Positions 6,896-11,689 of a stretch of DNA of 11,689 bases are shown here, one piece after another. The translations under genes and the position numbers were made by a program. Under the pieces are notes generated by a model. It was not told the DNA's origin, did no database searches, and was given only the letters and a program-made list of their open reading frames with translations. Numbering within the stretch: position 1 is the first letter of the stretch; every line of letters starts with the position of its first letter. The stretch comes from Actinomycetota bacterium (GTDB lineage Bacteria; Actinomycetota; Actinomycetes; Mycobacteriales; Micromonosporaceae): contig VAXX01000256.1 in the NCBI GenBank assembly GCA_005885115.1, forward strand, positions 1-11,689. The letters are read 5' to 3'.

Positions 6896-7921
6896 GTGGC
6901 GAAGGTTCTGATGACCGGCTCGGCCGGGTTCATCGGCGGGTACGTCGTCCAGGAGTTGCTCGACCGCGGGCACGAGGTTGTCGGTGTCGACAACTACTCG
7001 AAGTACGGCCCGGTCAGCCGCAGCTACGACACCCACCCCCGGTACCGGTTCGTCTTCGGCGACGCCCGGGACACGACACTTCTCACCGAACTCCTGGCCG
7101 ACTGCGAACACTTCATCGCGGCGGCCGCGATGATCGGTGGTATTTCGTACTTCCACACGTATCCGTACGACCTGTTGGCGACCAACGAACGGATCATCGC
7201 GGCCTCCTGCGACGCCGCGATCGCCGCGCAGCGCGGGGGACGGCTGCGGAAGGTCACCTATGTGTCCTCGTCGATGGTGTACGAGTCGACCGACCGGTGG
7301 CCTTCGCTGGAGGGGGACGAGCGGCGGGTACCGCCACCCCGGTCGTCGTACGGGTTCCAGAAGCTGGCCGTGGAGTACTTCGCGCGGGCCGCGTGGGACC
7401 AGTACGAGCTGCCGTACACCATCGTCCGCCCGTTCAACTGCGTTGGCGTGGGCGAGGGGCGGGCGCTCGGCGACGTGGATGTGCTGTCCGGCAACGTGAA
7501 ACTGGCCATGTCGCACGTGGTACCCGACCTGGTGCAGAAGATCGTGAAGGGCCAGGACCCGCTGCGGATCCTCGGCGACGGCAGCCAGGTGCGCCACTAC
7601 ACGTACGGCGGCGACCTGGCCAAGGGCATCGTGACGGCCATGGAGCACCCGGCCGCGGACAACGAGGACTTCAACCTCTCCACCGCCCGGTCCACCACCG
7701 TCGTCGAACTGGCCCAGACGATCTGGCGGAAGATCAAGGGTCCGGACACCCCGCTGCGACTCGCGCACGACCCGGCGTTCGACCACGACGTACAGCTGCG
7801 GGTCCCGGATACCACCAAGGCCATGGACGTCCTCGGCGTCCAGGCGACCACGACACTGGACCAGATGCTGGACGAAGTGATTCCGTGGATCACGCAGGCG
7901 GTCCACGACGGCCGGCTGTGA
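6896..7921 (+). CDS. NAD-dependent epimerase/dehydratase (extended SDR, nucleotide sugar)
   Basis: A 341-residue extended short-chain dehydrogenase/reductase acting on a nucleotide sugar. Seen: the NAD motif TGSAGFIG (about 7-14), the acidic residue in VDNYSKYG (about 31-38), VSSSMVYES (about 123-131) with the catalytic Ser/Thr position, the YxxxK pair in SYGFQKLAVEYF (about Y152 and K156), RPFNCVGVGEGRA (about 178-190), and ILGDGSQVRHYTYGGDLAKG in the substrate domain. This arrangement is typical of UDP-glucose 4-epimerase/dehydratase relatives; the precise reaction is not decidable. The GTG start has an AGGGAG ribosome binding site (6883-6888) 7 bases upstream. The protein appears complete, unlike several neighbours. 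Its stop overlaps the next start by four bases (GTGA). Confidence 0.9.
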   Translation: MAKVLMTGSAGFIGGYVVQELLDRGHEVVGVDNYSKYGPVSRSYDTHPRYRFVFGDARDTTLLTELLADCEHFIAAAAMIGGISYFHTYPYDLLATNERIIAASCDAAIAAQRGGRLRKVTYVSSSMVYESTDRWPSLEGDERRVPPPRSSYGFQKLAVEYFARAAWDQYELPYTIVRPFNCVGVGEGRALGDVDVLSGNVKLAMSHVVPDLVQKIVKGQDPLRILGDGSQVRHYTYGGDLAKGIVTAMEHPAADNEDFNLSTARSTTVVELAQTIWRKIKGPDTPLRLAHDPAFDHDVQLRVPDTTKAMDVLGVQATTTLDQMLDEVIPWITQAVHDGRL

Positions 7922-9270
7922 CCATCGTCCGGGACCGCCCCCGGCCCGTCGCACCGACCTGGTGGGCTGAACTTTTCCCCGCCGCTGCCCGCCAGCCGGT
8001 CACCGCCCGGAACGTGGGCCTGGGCGTGCTCGCGGTCATCGCCGGGGCGGCGTTGAGTCTCGGCCGGATCGGTGGTCCGGGGCCGTTCGACTCGATCTGG
8101 GCCGAGGACGCGCAGGACTTCCTCACCGACGCCCTCACCAAACCGGGCGCCCAGGCCGTCTTCACGCCGCTCAACGGATACTTCGTGATCGGCCCTCGCC
8201 TCCTTGCCGAGGTGGCTTCGGCCTTTCCGGTGGCCTGGGCGCCGGCGGTGCTGTCGACCGAGGCGGCACTGGTCACCGCGCTGGTGGCACTCGGCGTGTA
8301 CGTGGCCGGTGGCGGGTACCTTCGCCACCCGCTGTCGCGTCTGTTGCTGTCGGTACCCGTCGTCGTGGCGCCGGTCGCCGAGAACCACTTCGCGACCTGC
8401 GCAAACAACCTGGCCACCGGGCAGTTCGTCGCGCTGTACGGGCTGTTCTGGCTGCTGCTGTGGGTACCCGGGTCGCGGGCCGGCACGGTCACCGCGGTAA
8501 CCGCAGTCGGGCTGATCGCGGTCAGTACGCTGCTCGCCGCGGTGTTCCTGCCCCTGGCACTGGTACGGCTGTGGGCCCGGCGGGACCGAGGTGCGCTCGT
8601 CATGTCCGGGCTGATGGTGCTCGGCGCGGCGCTGCATCTGGCCGCGTTGGCACTGGGCCTGACCGTCCGGCCGCCCGCGACCGCGACGCCCATCCCGGCG
8701 GTGGCGAGCGGATACGCCGGTTGGGCGGTACCGCATGAGGTCCTCGGCTACCGATGGCTGGACCCACCGCCGGTGACCAGCGGGATCGCTGCGAGCCCGA
8801 TCCACCACTGGTACCAACCGGTCGCGGTCCTCGTGGCCTGGCTGATCGCCGCGCTGGCCCTCGGGTCGGCGCTGTCCCGCGTCACTCGTCCACTGTGGAC
8901 AGTCGCGGTTCCGGCCGCGTTCCTCAGCGCCGTCCTGCTGGTCGTCGAGATCGCGTCCAGCGGTGTCCAGGAGCGGTACGCCATCGCGCCCGGTCTGCTG
9001 CTGGTCGCCGCCCTGGTCGCTGTGCTCCAGCCCGGCGCCGGCCGTACCGGCCTCACTCCGTTGACCTGCTACGGACTCGTGCTCGCCGTGGTCCTGTGCG
9101 TGAACTATCGCGGGGACTCCTGGCGGACGCTGGGCCCGAGTTGGCGTGACCGCCTCGCGGTGGCGGTCACCCAGTGCCGTACCAACCCGGCTCAGTCCCG
9201 GGTCGATGTGCCGACCTCACCGGGCGCGCTCGGTTGGCGGGTCGAGGTGCCATGCGTACGACTGCGGTGA
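7918..9270 (+). CDS. Multi-pass membrane protein, possibly GT-C-like glycosyltransferase or polymerase
   Basis: A 450-residue protein with roughly nine to eleven hydrophobic segments (for example about 31-49, 105-132, 139-152, 166-183, 190-219, 228-250, 301-320, 326-346, 356-370 and 381-396), so it lies in the cytoplasmic membrane. After the first helix is an acidic loop containing SIWAEDAQDFLTDA (about 59-72), and near the C-terminus QERYAIAPGLLL (about 351-362). An acidic first outer loop and an RY-plus-Pro helix are seen in GT-C enzymes that use lipid-linked sugars, but I cannot name a family. The last 50 or so residues form a soluble tail with two Cys (about 420 and 446) that could pair outside the cell. 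Translation is coupled to the epimerase gene, and the end overlaps the acyltransferase start at 9252 by 19 bases. Confidence 0.8.
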   Translation: MTIVRDRPRPVAPTWWAELFPAAARQPVTARNVGLGVLAVIAGAALSLGRIGGPGPFDSIWAEDAQDFLTDALTKPGAQAVFTPLNGYFVIGPRLLAEVASAFPVAWAPAVLSTEAALVTALVALGVYVAGGGYLRHPLSRLLLSVPVVVAPVAENHFATCANNLATGQFVALYGLFWLLLWVPGSRAGTVTAVTAVGLIAVSTLLAAVFLPLALVRLWARRDRGALVMSGLMVLGAALHLAALALGLTVRPPATATPIPAVASGYAGWAVPHEVLGYRWLDPPPVTSGIAASPIHHWYQPVAVLVAWLIAALALGSALSRVTRPLWTVAVPAAFLSAVLLVVEIASSGVQERYAIAPGLLLVAALVAVLQPGAGRTGLTPLTCYGLVLAVVLCVNYRGDSWRTLGPSWRDRLAVAVTQCRTNPAQSRVDVPTSPGALGWRVEVPCVRLR

Positions 9271-9372
9271 ACCGCGTACCGGCGCCCCGGCAGGGTACGC
9301 TCGCCGACCGGTACTCCGGCCGGGACAACGCCATCGGCCTGATCCGGCTGCTCCTCGCCGTCGGCGTTCCTT
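9252..9372 (+). pseudogene. Detached N-terminal fragment of the acyltransferase-3 gene (other frame)
   Basis: ATG 9252, with GAGG 4 bases upstream and a 19-base overlap with the preceding gene, opens a frame encoding a polar N-terminus and then RDNAIGLIRLLLAVGV, the standard first-helix start of an acyltransferase-3 protein. After about 9368 this frame turns into non-homologous, Arg/Pro-rich sequence, while the continuing family sequence (LSVYGFFVLSG) appears in the next frame. About 30-35 residues between these parts are absent, so the break is a deletion with a frame change rather than a one-base slip. Confidence 0.65.
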
Positions 9373-9375
9373 TCG

Positions 9376-10533
9376 GTGTACGGGTTCTTCGTCCTGTCCG
9401 GCCTCCTGATCACCCGAAGCGCCCGGGGTACCACGGTCGGCCGGTACGCCTGGCGCCGCGCGATGCGGATCTTCCCGGGACTGTGGGTCTGCCTCCTGGT
9501 CACCGCGCTTGTCGTGGCACCACTGCTGGCGGTGCGCGAGCACGGCAACCTCAACGGCTTCTGGGCGGGACCCGCCGGTCCGCTCCAGTACCTGTCGGCG
9601 AACTGGTGGAGCGGTGTGCGCCAGTGGGGGATCCACGACCTTATGGTGCACACCACACCCTGGGGCCGGTACCACGCGGCGAGTGTGTTCGACGGCGCGT
9701 TGTGGTCACTGTGCTATGAGGTGTGTGGCTACGTGGTGATCGGTGTGTTCGCCGCCGCCGCGGTCCTCAAGCGCGCACCCCGGCTCGTACCGCTGCTGGT
9801 GCTCGCCGCCTACTTCGTCATCGTCACCGACTACTGGGACCTGTGGAGCTGGACGGCCGAGCCGCTCAAGGCGTCGTACAGTGCGATCACCGTGCCGCTG
9901 CTCGGCCCGCTCGACCTGCGGTGGGTGGTGTATCTCGGCTTCCTGTTCCTGCTCGGTTCGACCTTCGAGCTGTACCGCGAACGGATCCCGGTACACGACG
10001 GGCTCGGGATCGCCTCGGCCGTGGTCACCGCGGTCACGTTGCACACCGGCGGCTTCTACCTGCTCGGCTTCCCGGCGTACGGGTACCTCCTGGTGTGGCT
10101 CGGGATCCGGCCGGCCGTGGTCACCGCGGTCACGTTGCACACCGGCGGCTTCTACCTGCTCGGCTTCCCGGCGTACGGGTACCTCCTGGTGTGGCTCGGG
10201 ATCCGGCTGCCGCCGTGGCTGCGCCGGATCGGGCGCCGGAACGACTACTCGTACGGCATCTACATCTACGGTTTCGTCGGTCAGCAGGTCTTCGCCAGTC
10301 TCGGGTACACCCGGTGGGGGTACGTCCCCTTCGCGGCCATCTCGGTCACCGGTGCCTTCGTGGCGGCGTTCCTGTCCTGGCACCTGGTCGAGAAGCACGC
10401 GTTGGCACTCAAGGACTGGGCGCCGTTCCGGCGGCGGGCGGTACCGCAGGATGAGCAGCCGGTGCCGGAGCCGGAGCTCGTCGTCGTCGGGGCGCCAGCC
10501 GAACCGGGTACGGAAGCGGGCCAGCGGCAGTAG
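9376..10533 (+). CDS. Acyltransferase family 3 membrane protein, 5' disrupted and with internal duplication
   Basis: A 385-residue integral membrane O-acyltransferase, most likely adding an acetyl or similar group to a surface sugar. Seen: YGFFVLSGLLITRSA (about 2-16), RRAMRIFPGLWVCLLV (about 27-42), GALWSLCYEVCGYV (about 107-120, the conserved SLxxE region), later helices, and NDYSYGIYIYGFVGQQ (about 289-304). The GTG at 9376 is only the first start in this frame; it has no ribosome binding site and the true start is probably 9252 in the other frame. The family's conserved His region near helix 1-2 falls in the missing block. Residues about 215-246 are repeated exactly at about 247-277, likely adding a helical hairpin. 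The last 30 or so residues after WAPFRRRA look like the antisense of the formyltransferase, so the real C-terminus and stop also seem lost. Probably non-functional as written. Confidence 0.8.
   Translation: MYGFFVLSGLLITRSARGTTVGRYAWRRAMRIFPGLWVCLLVTALVVAPLLAVREHGNLNGFWAGPAGPLQYLSANWWSGVRQWGIHDLMVHTTPWGRYHAASVFDGALWSLCYEVCGYVVIGVFAAAAVLKRAPRLVPLLVLAAYFVIVTDYWDLWSWTAEPLKASYSAITVPLLGPLDLRWVVYLGFLFLLGSTFELYRERIPVHDGLGIASAVVTAVTLHTGGFYLLGFPAYGYLLVWLGIRPAVVTAVTLHTGGFYLLGFPAYGYLLVWLGIRLPPWLRRIGRRNDYSYGIYIYGFVGQQVFASLGYTRWGYVPFAAISVTGAFVAAFLSWHLVEKHALALKDWAPFRRRAVPQDEQPVPEPELVVVGAPAEPGTEAGQRQ
10016..10207. repeat. Perfect tandem duplication, 2 x 96 bases
   Basis: Bases 10016-10111 are repeated without a single mismatch at 10112-10207, directly adjacent. 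The unit is 32 codons and keeps the acyltransferase frame. Zero divergence means either a very recent duplication or an assembly join of two overlapping contig ends that were not merged. Confidence 0.98.
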
Positions 10534-11301
10534 CGGTTCACCGGTCGCGTCGTCCACGAGACGGTCGATCCGCAGCAGGCCCTCGCCGCAGACCACGACC
10601 GGCCGGCCGCCGTCGACGAGGATGACCTTCCCGGCGGTACGGTTCTCCACGGGTACGTCCGGGCGCTCCTGCGCCGCGAGCACCCGTACCAACCGGTCCC
10701 CGACCAGCGCGCTCGCCCCCCGGTACGGGTGCCCGACCACGTCCACGAAACGCCGGATCCACCCGGCCGGTCGGGTCCAGTCGATGCGGTAGTCCTCGTC
10801 GTCGCGCCACAGGGCGTACGTCGCCCTGGAATGGTCCTGCGGCGTGCCGGTGACCGGCCCACCGGCCAGTACCTGGCCGACGAAGCCGACCGCGAGCCGC
10901 GCGTACACCGGCGCCAGCAGCTCGATCGCGTCCGCCACCCGGATCGGGTACGAGACGTCGACCGCCTCCTGGGCCAGGATGTCGCCCTCGTCGTACCCGG
11001 CGCTCGCGAGCAGCGCCGTCGCACCGATCCGCGGTTCCCCGTTGACCAGGCAGGACACCAGTGGCGCGAATCCCCGGTACCGGGGCAGCAGCGAGTCGTG
11101 GATGACGGCCAGCCGGTCGGTACCGCGGACCAGCCACCGCCAGCCCACGGCGAGGCAGTACCCGTCCGGGGCGTAGTCCAGTTCGACGGCTGGGTCGGCC
11201 GCGCCGACGACCCGGCCCACCGCCGACGGGCCGTACCGGTTCACCACGGCGTCCAGGACGGCGAGTCCCTTGCGGGTCATCAGGAACAACGTGACCGGCA
11301 C
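10441..11301 (-). CDS. Sugar N-formyltransferase (methionyl-tRNA formyltransferase fold), no proper stop codon
   Basis: A formyltetrahydrofolate-dependent transferase of the type that formylates amino sugars. Seen from GTG 11301: VTLFLMTRKGLAVLDAV (about 3-19), VGWRWL (about 52-57), the active-site segment IHDSLLPRYRGFAPL (about 67-81), YDEGDILAQE (about 103-112) and, near the C-terminus, RFRTRFGWRPDDDEL. The first strand supports GTG 11301, which lies 4 bases after the methyltransferase stop, implying coupling. Odd: about 25-30 residues between ELDYAPDG and YCLAVGW (near 11160-11175) seem missing; the canonical Asn two residues before the His is Val. The recognisable protein ends near 10441, but the frame has no stop there and stays open to TGA 9708-9706, antisense to the acyltransferase. 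With the aminotransferase it could make an N-formyl-4-amino-4,6-dideoxyhexose. Probably damaged as written. Confidence 0.75.
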
Positions 11302-11305
11302 GGGC

Positions 11306-11689
11306 TCACCGGTCCGGCCGGCGGGCCCGCAGCATGAGCGAGACGCCGGGCAGCCCGCCCAGCGGCAGTAGCCGCTCGGCCGCGACGACGCCGCCGAACA
11401 GGGCGTTGGCGAGCGGGTTGACCTTCGTGACCGAGCAGCCGCTGGCCCGGCGGCGGGCCAGCGCGACGGCCGGGCGCAGCAGCACGTTCCAGCTCCACAG
11501 CGCCTCGACCGCGAAACCCGCTCCGGCAACGAGGTCGGCGAGCCCGGCGCGCGTGTACCGCCGGACGTGCCCGCTGGCCACGTCGTGCGCCGACCACAGG
11601 GCCATGTCGCAGGGGACCGCGACGAGCAGCGTCCCGCCCGGACGCAGTACCCGGTGCAGTTCGGCGGCGGCCAGGTCGTCCTCATCGAT
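11306..11689 (-). CDS. Class I SAM-dependent methyltransferase, C-terminal part (5' end outside window)
   Basis: 128 codons are visible, entering from the right edge and ending at TGA 11308-11306. Seen: an acidic DEDD stretch, then AELHRVLRPGGTLLVAVP, the motif-III-like region of class I methyltransferases, followed by LWSAHDVASGHVRRYTRAGL and GFAVEALWSWNVLL, a pattern common in the Methyltransf_11-type enzymes of glycan and natural product loci, and GVSLMLRARRP at the end. The SAM-binding glycine loop should lie beyond the window. The next gene, the formyltransferase, starts 4 bases later on the same strand, so both are likely co-transcribed and may act on the same sugar or chain end. The target is unknown. 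Confidence 0.85.
   Translation of the reverse strand: MDEDDLAAAELHRVLRPGGTLLVAVPCDMALWSAHDVASGHVRRYTRAGLADLVAGAGFAVEALWSWNVLLRPAVALARRRASGCSVTKVNPLANALFGGVVAAERLLPLGGLPGVSLMLRARRPDR

Noticed and set aside
6820..7917. Open frame upstream of and in phase with the membrane protein
   Set aside because: It is a shadow of the epimerase gene, which carries full SDR motifs in a different frame.
10016..10207. Two-unit repeat as a CRISPR or minisatellite
   Set aside because: There are only two directly adjacent 96-base copies within a coding frame, with no spacers.
9706..10440. Continuation of the formyltransferase frame
   Set aside because: The frame stays open but its translation is repetitive and charged and lies opposite the clear acyltransferase helices; it reflects a lost stop codon rather than an added domain.

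Overview
The window is high-GC DNA with almost every codon ending in G or C, weak Shine-Dalgarno signals, probable leaderless or near-leaderless starts and GTG/TTG starts. This is actinomycete DNA. The frequent GTAC-containing codon pairs and the protein types suggest Micromonosporaceae (Micromonospora-like); that family assignment is inference. No tRNA, rRNA, CRISPR array, transposase or phage gene was seen, and no stretch longer than about 140 bases lacks a gene.

Left part (1-2382): the last 32 codons of an unidentified plus-strand gene, then a complete minus-strand helR (129-2276). HelR is the HelD/UvrD-like motor ATPase that releases RNA polymerase from DNA and gives rifamycin tolerance. 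Its upstream region carries a 19-base interrupted palindrome (2303-2321) matching the rifamycin-associated element (RAE). A strong hairpin (2345-2370) separates it from the next gene, so this looks like a self-contained rifamycin-responsive resistance unit.

Middle and right part (2383-11689): a cell-surface glycan locus. It has a GtrA-like membrane protein and a divergent GtrB/DPM1-like polyprenyl-phosphate glycosyltransferase; a WecE/RffA-type dTDP-4-keto-6-deoxyhexose aminotransferase; a plus-strand block of nucleotide-sugar dehydrogenase, GT2 glycosyltransferase, SDR epimerase/dehydratase, large multi-pass membrane protein (possibly GT-C-like) and acyltransferase-3; and a convergent minus-strand pair of sugar N-formyltransferase and methyltransferase (the latter cut by the window edge). 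Aminotransferase plus formyltransferase suggests an N-formylated 4-amino-4,6-dideoxyhexose in the product. The dTDP-glucose synthesis genes are not in the window.

The most unusual feature is damage confined to the glycan locus. Compared with what I know of the families, the GtrB-like transferase lacks its N-terminal strand, the dehydrogenase, the GT2 enzyme and the formyltransferase each lack an internal block of roughly 25-40 residues, the acyltransferase lacks a similar block with a frame change, and the acyltransferase and formyltransferase run into each other without their own stop codons. A perfect 96-base tandem duplication lies in the acyltransferase. helR, the aminotransferase and the epimerase look intact. 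Either the locus is decaying by many small deletions or, at least as likely, the assembly has collapsed or wrongly joined pieces here. Raw reads would decide.
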